Of a stretch of 64,000 nucleotides of DNA, positions 54,767 to 63,483 are shown piece after piece. Numbering within the stretch: the first letter of the stretch is position 1; each line of letters begins with the position of its first letter. Below the pieces are notes generated by a model, which did not search any database, was not told the DNA's origin, and was given only the letters and a program-made list of their open reading frames with translations. Location: the NCBI RefSeq assembly GCF_000526315.1, contig NZ_JAFV01000001.1, positions 930,001 to 994,000 of the forward strand. Reading direction: 5' to 3'. The stretch is from Methylopila sp. 73B. GTDB lineage: Bacteria > Pseudomonadota > Alphaproteobacteria > Rhizobiales > Methylopilaceae. A program made the translations under genes and the position numbers.

Positions 54767-56029
54767 TCAACCGTAGATGGGGAAAGCGCGGCAGAGCGTG
54801 CGCACCTCGTCCCGGATCGCGGCGAGGGCCGCCGCGTCTGACCGGGCCGTGACGGCGGCGACGATCCAGTCGCCGATGCGGCGGAACTCGTCGACGCCGA
54901 AGCCGCGCGTCGTTCCCGCGTTGCTGGAGAGCCGTAAGCCCGACGGCGCCTCGGCCGGCCGCGGATCGAACGGAATCAGGTTCTTGTTGGCGGCGAGGCC
55001 AGCGCTCTCCAGCGCCTTCGCGGCCACGCCGCCGTCGATGCCCTGGTTCACGAGATCGACCAAAACCATGCTGGTGTCGGTCCCGCCGCCGACGAGGCGT
55101 ACGTCGGCCGCGGCCAGCGTGTCGGCCAGCGCGCGTGCGTTGGCGACGGCCGACACGTTGTAGGCTTTGAATTCGGGCCGCAGCGCCTCGCCGAAACAGG
55201 CGGCCTTGCCGGCGACGACGTGGAGCATCACCGAGCCCTGCACGCCGGGGAAGATGCCGTAGTTGATGCGGTCGGACAGCGCCTCGTCGTTCCAGAGCGC
55301 CATCGCCCCGCGCGCCCCGCGCAGGGACTTGTTGGTGGTGGACGTCACGACGTGGGCGTGCGGGAAGGGATCGGGATAGACGCCCGCCGCGACCAGCCCC
55401 GCGAAATGGGCCATGTCGACCATGAGCCAGGCCCCGACCTCGTCCGCGATCGCTCGGAAGCCGGCGAAGTCCAGCGTCCAGGCGTAGGCGGAGCCGCCGG
55501 CGACGATGATCTTCGGTCGATGTTCGAGCGCGAGCGCCCGGACCTCGTCGAGATCGACGCGCTCGGTCTCGCGGCTCACGCCATAATGGACGACGCGGTA
55601 GTCGCGCCCGCTCAGCGTCGCCGGGTGGCCGTGGCTGATGTGGCCGCCAGCGGATGTCTTCATCGACAGGATGACGTCGCCGATCGCGAGCAGGCCGAGA
55701 AACACACCGTTGTTGGCGTTGGAGCCGGAATGGGCCTGCACGTTGGCGCAACGGCAGCCGAACAGGCGTTTCACCCTGTCCAACGCCAGCGCCTCGACGG
55801 CGTCCGCAAACTCCGCTCCGCCGTAGTAGCGGGCGAAGGCGACGCCCTCGACGGTCTTATTGGTCATGACCGAACCCTGCGCCTCCAGCACCAGTCGGGA
55901 GACGAGGTTCTCGGAGGCGATCAGCTCGATCCCGTCCTGCTGGCGTTCAAGTTCGCCCCGCAACGCCGCGGCGAGCGCCGGATCGGCTTCGAGCCCTTCG
56001 GTGAAATAGCCGTCGTGGAGCACGGACAT
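54767..56029 (-). CDS. Divergent serine hydroxymethyltransferase-family PLP enzyme
   Basis: A 420-residue fold type I PLP enzyme clearly related to GlyA (IELIASENLVSRLVLEAQGS, SGSNANNGVFLGLL, RLSSNAGTTRGFG). The PLP lysine is in TSTTNKSLRGARGA (K234), where canonical enzymes have THKT: the preceding His is Asn233. The substrate loop YAEGYPGKRYYGG is here TVEGVAFARYYGG, losing the first Tyr and GYPGK. This is probably not the housekeeping GlyA; aldolase, racemase or another alpha-carbon chemistry is possible. ATG at 56029 follows CGGAGG. Confidence 0.88.
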   Translation of the reverse strand: MSVLHDGYFTEGLEADPALAAALRGELERQQDGIELIASENLVSRLVLEAQGSVMTNKTVEGVAFARYYGGAEFADAVEALALDRVKRLFGCRCANVQAHSGSNANNGVFLGLLAIGDVILSMKTSAGGHISHGHPATLSGRDYRVVHYGVSRETERVDLDEVRALALEHRPKIIVAGGSAYAWTLDFAGFRAIADEVGAWLMVDMAHFAGLVAAGVYPDPFPHAHVVTSTTNKSLRGARGAMALWNDEALSDRINYGIFPGVQGSVMLHVVAGKAACFGEALRPEFKAYNVSAVANARALADTLAAADVRLVGGGTDTSMVLVDLVNQGIDGGVAAKALESAGLAANKNLIPFDPRPAEAPSGLRLSSNAGTTRGFGVDEFRRIGDWIVAAVTARSDAAALAAIRDEVRTLCRAFPIYG

Positions 56030-56159
56030 GACGATCGAACCTCCGAAGCCGTCGCGTTGCGGCGAGTCGCTCGCGGCGACGGATTGCGCCAAGTCATCGG
56101 GGCTTCGGAGGTCGGTCGCAACCCTCCACGGCGCCGTCATGGGCCGCGGAGGCAGGAGA

Positions 56160-56978
56160 TCAGGCGAGGAAGGCCGCCAGATCCGCGTTGAAGCGGTCGC
56201 GCTCGGTGTAGGTCAGGGCGTGCGGCGCGCCGTCATACTCGATGTAGGTCGCCGAGGGCACGAGCTTCGCGGCCTCCTGCCCTGAGATCTTCGCCGGCAC
56301 GGTCTCATCGCCGGAGCCGTGGATGATCAGCGTGGGGACGGTGAAGGTCGCCATGTCGGCGCGGAAATCGGTCTCCGAGAAGGCGCGCACGCAATCGATG
56401 GTGGCCTTAGGCGACGCCTGGAGCGCGAGCCCCTGCGCCCACTGCAGGATGTCCGACGACACCGAGAAGTTGAGCAGTCCTGCGCCGAAGAACTGCTTGC
56501 CGAAGCCCGCGAGGAAGTGCGGCCGGTCCTTCTTCAGGTCGTCGACGAAGCCGTCGAACAGCGACTTGTCGGCGCCGTTGGGGTGCTCGTCGGTCTTGAG
56601 CATAAAGGGCGTCACCGCCGCCACAAGAGCGACCTTGGAGATGCGGTCCGCGCCATAGCGCGCGAGGTAGCGCGCGATTTCGCCGCCGCCCATGGAAAAG
56701 CCGACCAGGGCGGCGTCGTTCAGGTCCAGTCCGTCAAGCAGCGCCTTCAGGTCGGCCGCGAAGGTATCGTAGTCGTAGCCGCTCCACGGCTGGTCCGACC
56801 GGCCGAATCCGCGGCGGTCATAGGCGATGACGCGGAACCCGTTTTCCGCGAGGAAGGACGCGTTGTACTCCCACATGTCAGCGTTCAGCGGCCAACCGTG
56901 TATCAGCACGATCGGCTTGCCGACGCCCCAGTCGTTGTAGAAAAGGCGGACTTTGTCGAGGGTCTCGATGTAAGGCAT
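56160..56978 (-). CDS. Alpha/beta hydrolase (non-haem chloroperoxidase/esterase type)
   Basis: A 272-residue hydrolase: oxyanion stretch IVLIHGWPLNADMWEYNASF, YDRRGFGRSDQPW, nucleophile elbow GFSMGGGE (Ser), acid in HGSGDETVP (Asp) and His in GAPHALTYTERDRF. Cofactor-free haloperoxidase/esterase-like family. ATG at 56978 is preceded by AAAGGAG. The natural substrate is unknown. Confidence 0.93.
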   Translation of the reverse strand: MPYIETLDKVRLFYNDWGVGKPIVLIHGWPLNADMWEYNASFLAENGFRVIAYDRRGFGRSDQPWSGYDYDTFAADLKALLDGLDLNDAALVGFSMGGGEIARYLARYGADRISKVALVAAVTPFMLKTDEHPNGADKSLFDGFVDDLKKDRPHFLAGFGKQFFGAGLLNFSVSSDILQWAQGLALQASPKATIDCVRAFSETDFRADMATFTVPTLIIHGSGDETVPAKISGQEAAKLVPSATYIEYDGAPHALTYTERDRFNADLAAFLA

Positions 56979-57067
56979 GCACTCTCCTTTGAGTTGTGGG
57001 CTCAACGGGAGAAGCCGCCAGTGGTTCCTTGCGGCGCCGCGGGTGCGCTTTGCTCGACGCCAGGACG

Positions 57068-57757
57068 TCAGGCTCGGCGCAGGCGATGCATCCGCAACGG
57101 CTGGCGCAGGGTCGCGCCAAGAGCCGTGGGCTCCGAAAGCTCAGCGAACAGCCGCTCGACCTCGCCGCGGGCCGCGGGCAGGGCGCTTCGGCGGGCCGGA
57201 TCGACCGCGACCAGACGCTCCAGGAACTGCTCGACGTCGCGAAACGGCTCCACGCGCTCGAACTCCTCAACGGATTCCAAGACCAGCGGCCCGCCGTCGG
57301 CGCTGGCTTCGTCCAGCGCCGCCTGCGCGGCGGCGCGGATCGCGGTCTCGTCCTCCAGCGGCCGCATGGCGTCGAAGAACGTGCCTTCGGCGAGCGGCTC
57401 CACGATCACGATCGGCGCGTCTGGCGTGGCGACGCGGGCGATCTCGGCGAGCGCGGCGGCGAGGCTCTCGCGCGGCACGTGGTGCAGGCTGTTCAGCATC
57501 ACCACGCCGTCGAAGCTGGCGTCGGGGAACGGCAGAGCTTCGGCGCCCGCCTGTTCGACGCGCAGGTCGGGCGCCGCCTGGCGCGCGGCGGCGACAGCGG
57601 CGCCATCAGGATCGACGGCGATCATACGCGCGCCCTGACGGGCAAGCGCCGCGGACAGCCTGCCGTGTCCGCAACCGACGTCGAGGATCCCGCGCCCCGC
57701 GACGGGACCAAGCGCGGCGAGGATTTCCGCCGCCGTGTCAGCCGCGCGGCGCGCCAC
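57068..57757 (-). CDS. Class I SAM-dependent methyltransferase
   Basis: A 229-residue protein with GILDVGCGHGRLSAALARQG (SAM motif I), ALPFPDASFDGVVMLNSLHH and TPDAPIVIVEPLAEG, a UbiE/Methyltransf_11-like fold. The C-terminal part is helical. GTG start at 57757, 3 bp from the CoA-transferase stop, so co-transcribed with it. The substrate is unknown. Confidence 0.85.
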   Translation of the reverse strand: MARRAADTAAEILAALGPVAGRGILDVGCGHGRLSAALARQGARMIAVDPDGAAVAAARQAAPDLRVEQAGAEALPFPDASFDGVVMLNSLHHVPRESLAAALAEIARVATPDAPIVIVEPLAEGTFFDAMRPLEDETAIRAAAQAALDEASADGGPLVLESVEEFERVEPFRDVEQFLERLVAVDPARRSALPAARGEVERLFAELSEPTALGATLRQPLRMHRLRRA

Positions 57758-57760
57758 CAG

Positions 57761-58897
57761 TCAGGCCTCGGCTGGCGCAAGCGCCGCCGCGACTTCCGCC
57801 CGGATGGCGGCGGTGTGCTCGCCGAGCTCCGGCGGGCGCGCGCAGGTGGTGGCGGCGGTGAGCGGGGAGGTCGGGAGGTCGAAGGTCTCGCCCGAGGCCA
57901 AGGTCGCCGTCATCCGGGTAAGGGCGGGATGGGCGGCCATGTCCCGCACGTCGGAGACCTTGGCCCAGGCGAGCTGGTGCGCCTCAAGACACTCGATCAT
58001 CGCGGCGCGGGTGGCGGGGCCGAAGGTCTCCTGGATGATGGCGGCCAGCGCGTCGCGGTTCTCGACCCGCAGGGGATTGTCGGCGAAACGCGGATCGGCC
58101 ACGAGGTCGGGCCGGCCCAGCGCACCTTCGCAGAAGCGGACCCATTCCGCCGGGCTCTGCACCACGATGACGACGCCGCCGTCCACGCAGTCGGCCACGT
58201 GATAGGGGAAGATCGACGCGTGGCTGAGGCCGGTGCGCGGCGTGATGCGGCCCTGGTGCTCGTAGTGCAGAAACGGCACCGCCATCCATTCGGCCATGGA
58301 GTCGAACATCGCGATCTCGATCGCTTTGCCGCGGCCGGTGCGCTCGCGTTCGTAGAGCGCTTGGAGCACCGCGGCGTGGGCGTTCATCCCTGTGCCGATG
58401 TCCGCGATGGAGACGCCGACCTTCACCGCCTCTTCCGGCGTTCCGGTGACGCTGCAGATGCCGCTCTCGGCCTGCACCAGCATGTCGTAGGCGCGCAGGC
58501 CCCGCGCCGGCGTCGATTGGCGGTAGCCCACGATATCGAGCGCGATCAGGCGGGGATGGCGCGCGACGAGATCCTTGGCGCCGAGGCCCAGCCGCACGCT
58601 CGCGCCCGGCGCAAGGTTCTGCACGAACACGTCGGCCTTCGCGACCAGCGCATGGGCCAGCGCGAGGTCGTCCGTGGACTTCAGGTCGAGCGCGGCGCTC
58701 TCCTTGCCGCGGTTGAGCCAGGCGAAATACGCGCTGATCCCCTTCACGCTGCGGTCGTAGTGCCGCGCCGTGTCGCCCTCGATCCGCTCCAGCTTGATCA
58801 CCCGCGCCCCAGCGTCGGCGAGCCGCATCGTGCACGTCGGAGCGGCCACCGCCTGCTCGAGCGCGACGACGAGCAGGCCTTCGAGCGGACGGGTCAT
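57761..58897 (-). CDS. CaiB/BaiF family CoA transferase
   Basis: A 378-residue class III CoA transferase: MTRPLEGLLVVALEQAVAAP, GARVIKLERIEGDTARHYDR, NRGKESAALDLKS, the catalytic Asp in LRAYDMLVQAESGICSVTGT and GTGMNAHAAVLQALYERERT. It activates a carboxylic acid as CoA ester. It lies 11 bp after the acyl-CoA dehydrogenase gene. Confidence 0.93.
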   Translation of the reverse strand: MTRPLEGLLVVALEQAVAAPTCTMRLADAGARVIKLERIEGDTARHYDRSVKGISAYFAWLNRGKESAALDLKSTDDLALAHALVAKADVFVQNLAPGASVRLGLGAKDLVARHPRLIALDIVGYRQSTPARGLRAYDMLVQAESGICSVTGTPEEAVKVGVSIADIGTGMNAHAAVLQALYERERTGRGKAIEIAMFDSMAEWMAVPFLHYEHQGRITPRTGLSHASIFPYHVADCVDGGVVIVVQSPAEWVRFCEGALGRPDLVADPRFADNPLRVENRDALAAIIQETFGPATRAAMIECLEAHQLAWAKVSDVRDMAAHPALTRMTATLASGETFDLPTSPLTAATTCARPPELGEHTAAIRAEVAAALAPAEA

Positions 58898-58908
58898 GGA
58901 ATGAGCCT

Positions 58909-60072
58909 TCAGTAGGAGCGCGGAAGGCCGAGGACGTGCTCGGCGATGTAAGACAGCACGAGGTTCGTCGAGATAGGCGCCACTTGGTAGAGGCGCGTCT
59001 CCCGGAACTTGCGTTCCACGTCGTACTCCTCGGCGAAGGCGAAGCCGCCATGGGTCTGGACGCAGGCGTTCGCGGCCTCCCAGGAGGCGTCGGCGGCCAG
59101 CATCTTCGCCATGTTCGCCTCGGGCCCGCAATCCAGCCCGGCTTCGAACTTTTCGGCGGCCTCGCGCACCATCAGCTCGGCCGCGCGCATGGCGGCGTAG
59201 GCCTTGGCGATCGGGAATTGGACGCCCTGGTTCTGGCCGATCGGCCGTCCGAACACGCTGCGCTCGCGGGCGTAGGCCGTCGCCTTCTGAATGAACCACT
59301 TGGCGTCGCCGACGCATTCGGAGGCGATCAGGATGCGCTCGGCGTTCATGCCGGAGAGAATGTAGCGGAAACCCTTGCCCTCCTCGCCGACGAGGTTCTC
59401 GGCCGGCACGCGGACGTCGTCGAAGAACACCTCGGTGGTGGCGTGGTTCATCATCGTCCGGATCGGCCGGATGGTCATGCCGGTTTTCAAAGCTTCCGCC
59501 ATGTCCACCACGAACACCGACAGCCCGTCGGTGCGCTTCGCCGCCTGCTCCTTCGGCGTGGTGCGCGCGAGCAGCAGCATCAGGTCGGAGTGCTCGGCGC
59601 GGCTGGTCCAGATCTTCTGTCCGTTGACGACGTAGTGGTCGCCGTCGCGGCGGGCGAAGGTCTTGATCGAGGAGGTGTCGGTGCCGCTGGTCGGCTCCGT
59701 CACGCCGAACGCCTGCAGGCGAAGCGCGCCGGAGGCGATCGCGGGCAGGTACCTGGCCTTCTGCGCGTCGCTCCCGTGCCGAAGCAGCGCGCCCATGATG
59801 TACATCTGGGCGTGGCAGGCCGCGCCGTTGCAGCCCTGGAGCTGGATCTCCTCCAGCACGGCGGCGGCGGCCGATAGCGGCAGCCCGACGCCGCCGTACT
59901 GCTCCGGAATGAGCACGGAGAGATAGCCCGCCGCGGTCAGCGCCTCGACGAACGCGGAGGGGTAGGTCATCTCGCGATCGAGGTCGCGCCAATACGCGCC
60001 CGGAAACTGCGCGCAGAGCTTGGCGACGCTCTCGCGGATCTCCGCATAGGTCTCGCGCGCGGCTGTCGTCAT
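58909..60072 (-). CDS. Acyl-CoA dehydrogenase
   Basis: A 387-residue flavoprotein: FGVTEPTSGTDTSSIKTFAR, YVVNGQKIWTSRAEHSDLML, RSVFGRPIGQNQGVQFPIAK and CVQTHGGFAFAEEYDVERKF. Catalytic base position: Glu of FAEEYDVER-type C-terminal loop is plausible. It probably oxidises the CoA ester formed by the adjacent CoA transferase. Confidence 0.93.
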   Translation of the reverse strand: MTTAARETYAEIRESVAKLCAQFPGAYWRDLDREMTYPSAFVEALTAAGYLSVLIPEQYGGVGLPLSAAAAVLEEIQLQGCNGAACHAQMYIMGALLRHGSDAQKARYLPAIASGALRLQAFGVTEPTSGTDTSSIKTFARRDGDHYVVNGQKIWTSRAEHSDLMLLLARTTPKEQAAKRTDGLSVFVVDMAEALKTGMTIRPIRTMMNHATTEVFFDDVRVPAENLVGEEGKGFRYILSGMNAERILIASECVGDAKWFIQKATAYARERSVFGRPIGQNQGVQFPIAKAYAAMRAAELMVREAAEKFEAGLDCGPEANMAKMLAADASWEAANACVQTHGGFAFAEEYDVERKFRETRLYQVAPISTNLVLSYIAEHVLGLPRSY

Positions 60073-60172
60073 GGCATGTGGCTCCCTGATGCCGGGAAGC
60101 GTTAGCGGCGCGGAGCCGTGCCCACAAATAGCAATCGTGGCTTTGAGGTATCGCCTTCTGATCTAGCTCGCG

Positions 60173-61111
60173 TCACGCTCTATCCGGCGCGAGCTTGTGG
60201 CCGAGCCAGACGCCGCGTCCGACGAGGTCGGCTGCGATCTCCATGAAGGCGTCGCCGACGAAGCGGGCGGCGGGGCTGACGGGACGGTCCGCGGGAAACG
60301 CCAGCACGACGCGGCGGGTGGGGGCGGGATCCACGAGCGGCGCGGCGGATAGCTCGCCGCGCTCGACCTGCGCGTAGATCGGCGCAAGCGGGAGGATGGT
60401 GGGGCCGAAGCCGCCGCGCACCAGCGCGATCATGCCGCCGAACGAGTCCGCCTCGACGCTGGCCGTGAGCACGATCCCGGCCTTGCGCGCGCAGTCTTCG
60501 ACGATGGCCCGCAGGCCGTGGCGCGGGCTCGGCAGCACCAGGTCGCGCCCGGCGAGGCTCGCGAAGGCGACCGCTTCGCTCCGGTCCAGCCCTTCCGCGC
60601 CTGCGCCGACCAGCAGCAGGCTTTCGGTCATCACCGGGCGGATGCGCAGCGAGCGCATGGGCTGCGGATCGTAGGAGATGCCGATGTCGACCTCTCCGCG
60701 CTGCAGCCAATCCAGCACATGCCCGGAGAAGGCGGACGCGAAGCGGATGGCGAGCTGGGGATGCTCGCGTTTCACTCGGGTCGCGAGGGGAACCGTCGCG
60801 ATCTCGGCGACCGTGGATGTCATGCCGATCGTGACCGCGCCGCGGTAGGACGAGCCGCCTCCCGAGGTCGTGGCGCGGATGGCGTCGAGTTCGGCCATGA
60901 TGCGGGTGGCGTGGGCCAGCACGTCGCGCCCGACGTCGGTGATCTGCATGCCGCGGCCGTGGCGTTCGAACAGCGGCTGGCCGATCTCCTGCTCCAGCAT
61001 GCGGATCTGGCGGCTGAGCGCGGGTTGGGCGATGCGCAGCCGGTCGGCGGCCTTGCTCAGGCTGCCGAGCTCGGCCACGTGGATCAACGTCTTGAGCTGA
61101 TGGACGTCCAT
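60173..61111 (-). CDS. LysR family transcriptional regulator
   Basis: A 312-residue regulator. The winged HTH MDVHQLKTLIHVAELGSLSK ... RLRIAQPALSRQIRMLEQEI is followed by a periplasmic-binding-like effector domain. It is divergent from the Bug receptor gene (147-bp gap with probable operator) and upstream of the acyl-CoA dehydrogenase/CoA transferase genes, so it probably controls both sides. Confidence 0.95.
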   Translation of the reverse strand: MDVHQLKTLIHVAELGSLSKAADRLRIAQPALSRQIRMLEQEIGQPLFERHGRGMQITDVGRDVLAHATRIMAELDAIRATTSGGGSSYRGAVTIGMTSTVAEIATVPLATRVKREHPQLAIRFASAFSGHVLDWLQRGEVDIGISYDPQPMRSLRIRPVMTESLLLVGAGAEGLDRSEAVAFASLAGRDLVLPSPRHGLRAIVEDCARKAGIVLTASVEADSFGGMIALVRGGFGPTILPLAPIYAQVERGELSAAPLVDPAPTRRVVLAFPADRPVSPAARFVGDAFMEIAADLVGRGVWLGHKLAPDRA

Positions 61112-61257
61112 GCCTCGAGACCTATCGCCGAATGCTAAAGCTGAGTTCGCGATATAACATTTCTCGATGGTCGCGCCCTCCGCTACCTCTTGAGATCGAG
61201 GCGCCGCTCGACCGGCGTCCGTGACAGGTCCGAAACAGGACCGATGGGAGGATGGGA

Positions 61258-62235
61258 ATGGTCTTCAGGCGCCTCGCCGCTGCGGCGGCCCTCGCTTTCG
61301 TTTCGACAGTCGCGCCGGTGTCGGCGCAGGATTTCCCCAAGGGCCCCGTCACGATGCTGGTGCCGTTCGCAGCGGGCGGACCTACTGACGTGGTCGCTCG
61401 GCTCGTCGCGCGGGTGATGGAGAAGGAGCTCGGACAGCCGGTGCTGGTCGAAAACGCGACGGGGGCCGGCGGCACGCTGGCGTCCGGCCGGCTCGCCCGC
61501 GCGACGCCCGACGGGCAGACGATCCTCCTGCACCACATGGGCATCACCACCAGCGCCACGCTTTACCGCAAGCTCGCCTACGACCCTAAGACCTCCTTCG
61601 GCTTCGTCGGCCAAGTCACGACCGTGCCGATGCTGCTGGTGAGCCGGCCGAACTTCGAGCCCGCCGACTTCAAGGCGCTGCTCGCCTACATCAAGGACAA
61701 CAAGGACAAGGTCTCGCTCGCGAACGCGGGCCCCGGCGCCGTCAGCCACATCTGCGGCATGCTGTTCATGCAGCTGACGGGCGTGAAGCTGACGACCGTG
61801 CCCTACAAGGGGACCGGCCCGGCGATGACCGACACCATGGGCGGCCAGGTCGACCTGCTGTGCGACCAGACCACCGGCGCGACCGGGCCTGTGAAGACCC
61901 ACAAGGTGAAGGCCTACGCCACCGCGACCGCCGAGCGCATCCCCGTGCTGCCGGACGTGCCGACCGCCGCCGAACTCGGCCTGAAGGGCTTCGAGGTCGG
62001 CGTCTGGCACGGCATGTACGTGCCCGCCGGCACGCCCGCGCCGGTGGTCGACAAGCTCAACGCGGCTCTGAAGGCCGCGCTCCACGATCCGGAGACCGTG
62101 AGGCGCTTCGCCGAACTCGGCACGGCGCCGGTGTCCGACGCGGAAGCGACGCCCGAGGGGCTGAAGGCGAAGTATTTCGCCGAGATCGATCGCTGGGCGC
62201 CGATCATCAGGGCCGCCGGCGAATACGCCGACTGA
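61258..62235 (+). CDS. Bug/TctC-family tripartite tricarboxylate transporter receptor
   Basis: A 325-residue periplasmic protein: signal peptide (LAAAAALAFVSTVAPVSAQ), then GPVTMLVPFAAGGPTDVVAR, ENATGAGGTLASGRLARATP and VPYKGTGPAMTDTMGGQVDL, the standard Bug motifs. ATG at 61258 is 6 nt after GGGAGG. It probably binds the carboxylate consumed by the adjacent CoA-ester enzymes. No TctAB membrane genes nearby. Confidence 0.93.
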   Translation: MVFRRLAAAAALAFVSTVAPVSAQDFPKGPVTMLVPFAAGGPTDVVARLVARVMEKELGQPVLVENATGAGGTLASGRLARATPDGQTILLHHMGITTSATLYRKLAYDPKTSFGFVGQVTTVPMLLVSRPNFEPADFKALLAYIKDNKDKVSLANAGPGAVSHICGMLFMQLTGVKLTTVPYKGTGPAMTDTMGGQVDLLCDQTTGATGPVKTHKVKAYATATAERIPVLPDVPTAAELGLKGFEVGVWHGMYVPAGTPAPVVDKLNAALKAALHDPETVRRFAELGTAPVSDAEATPEGLKAKYFAEIDRWAPIIRAAGEYAD

Positions 62236-62300
62236 CCGTCCTTGCCAGGCGGCCCGCGCCCTATCGCGGCGCGGGCGCGACACCCGGAGAGCCGCCCCCC

Positions 62301-62828
62301 ATGACCGACAGCCTTCCCGCCTACAAGATCGTCGGCGAGCGCCGCTTCCGCGAGACCTCCGGTCTCTACTTCGAGGATTTCGAACCGGGCGACATCTACG
62401 AGCATCGGCCCGGCCGGACCTTGCTCGACGTGGACAACGTGTGGTTCACGCTGCTGACCATGAACACGCAGCAGGTCCACTTCGACGCCGCCTACGCCGA
62501 CAAGACCGAGTGGAGGAAGCTGCTGGTCGACTCCACCTTCACGCTGGCGCTGCTCACCGGCATGAGCGTGCGCACGGTGAGCGCGAAGGTGGTCGCCAAT
62601 CTCGGCTGGGACAAGGTCAAGGCGACGGCGCCGGTGTTCGCCGGCGACACGCTCTACGCCGAAAGCACGGTGCTCTCAAAACGCGAATCCAAAAGCCGGC
62701 CGCATCAGGGCATCGTGACGGTGCTCACCCGCGGCGTGAACCAGGACGGCGCGGAGGTGATGAGCTTCGAGCGGACCATGCTGGTCTACCGCCGCGGCCA
62801 GTCGCCGGAAGAGGCCGCGAACTACTGA
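62301..62828 (+). CDS. MaoC family dehydratase
   Basis: A 175-residue hot-dog-fold enzyme: SGLYFEDFEPGDIYEHRPGR, LTMNTQQVHFDAAYA (hydratase motif with His), NLGWDKVKATAPVFAGDTLY. It would hydrate or dehydrate a 2-enoyl-CoA in the same pathway as the acyl-CoA dehydrogenase. It lies 65 bp after the Bug gene. Confidence 0.92.
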   Translation: MTDSLPAYKIVGERRFRETSGLYFEDFEPGDIYEHRPGRTLLDVDNVWFTLLTMNTQQVHFDAAYADKTEWRKLLVDSTFTLALLTGMSVRTVSAKVVANLGWDKVKATAPVFAGDTLYAESTVLSKRESKSRPHQGIVTVLTRGVNQDGAEVMSFERTMLVYRRGQSPEEAANY

Positions 62829-62969
62829 AGCTTCCGCCTTGCAAGGTTGTCCGAGCTAGGGAGCTTGGATGGAGATCGATCGGGTTTCGTCAGGCGCGGC
62901 CGCGCTCAAGCAAACTTTCTTCGAGGCAGGGCGTTGGGGTGATCCGGGGGCGATCAACCGGAGACTTGC

Positions 62970-63404
62970 ATGAGCGACCTGACGATCACCGACCTCGCGG
63001 AAAAGATGCGCGACATCGATTTCGCGATGCTCTTCACCACGACCGACAACGGCGCGCTTGCAGGCCGTCCGATGAGCAACAACCGCGACGTCGACTACGC
63101 CGGCGACTCTTTCTACTTCACCTTCGAACAGTCGCGGACGGTGTCCGACGTGGAGCGCGATCCGAAGGTCTCGCTGTCGTTCCAAGGGTCCAAAGGGCTT
63201 TTGGGCAAGCCGCCCCTCTTCGTCTCCGTGCAAGGCGTCGCCGAGCTGATCCGGGACAAGAGCGCGTTCGAAGCGCATTGGACCAAGGATCTTGATCGCT
63301 GGTTCCCGAACGGCGTCGACACGCCGGGCGTCGTCCTGATCAAGGTGCGCGCCGAGCGCATTCATTACTGGAACGGCGAAGAGGCGGGCGAAATCCGCCC
63401 CTGA
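62970..63404 (+). CDS. Pyridoxamine 5'-phosphate oxidase-family (general stress) protein
   Basis: A 144-residue split-barrel flavin-fold protein with DIDFAMLFTTTDNGALAGRP, FYFTFEQSRTVSDVERDPKV and VSVQGVAELIRDKSAFEAHW, ending IHYWNGEE. It matches the GSP26-like PPOX subgroup, which binds FMN or FAD and is linked to stress responses. No PNPOx activity is implied. Confidence 0.9.
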   Translation: MSDLTITDLAEKMRDIDFAMLFTTTDNGALAGRPMSNNRDVDYAGDSFYFTFEQSRTVSDVERDPKVSLSFQGSKGLLGKPPLFVSVQGVAELIRDKSAFEAHWTKDLDRWFPNGVDTPGVVLIKVRAERIHYWNGEEAGEIRP

Positions 63405-63442
63405 CGCCAGCTTCGCCCGCGCTCGCGCGGCGCACGAATTGA

Positions 63443-63474
63443 AGGAGCGTCGACCCCTTGGGACCGACGCTCCT
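63443..63474. terminator. Hairpin between convergent PPOX and msrA genes
   Basis: Stem AGGAGCGTCG (63443-63452) with CGACGCTCCT (63465-63474), 12-nt loop. A T-tract is not obvious, so termination strength is uncertain. Confidence 0.55.
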
Positions 63475-63483
63475 CGCCGCGCC

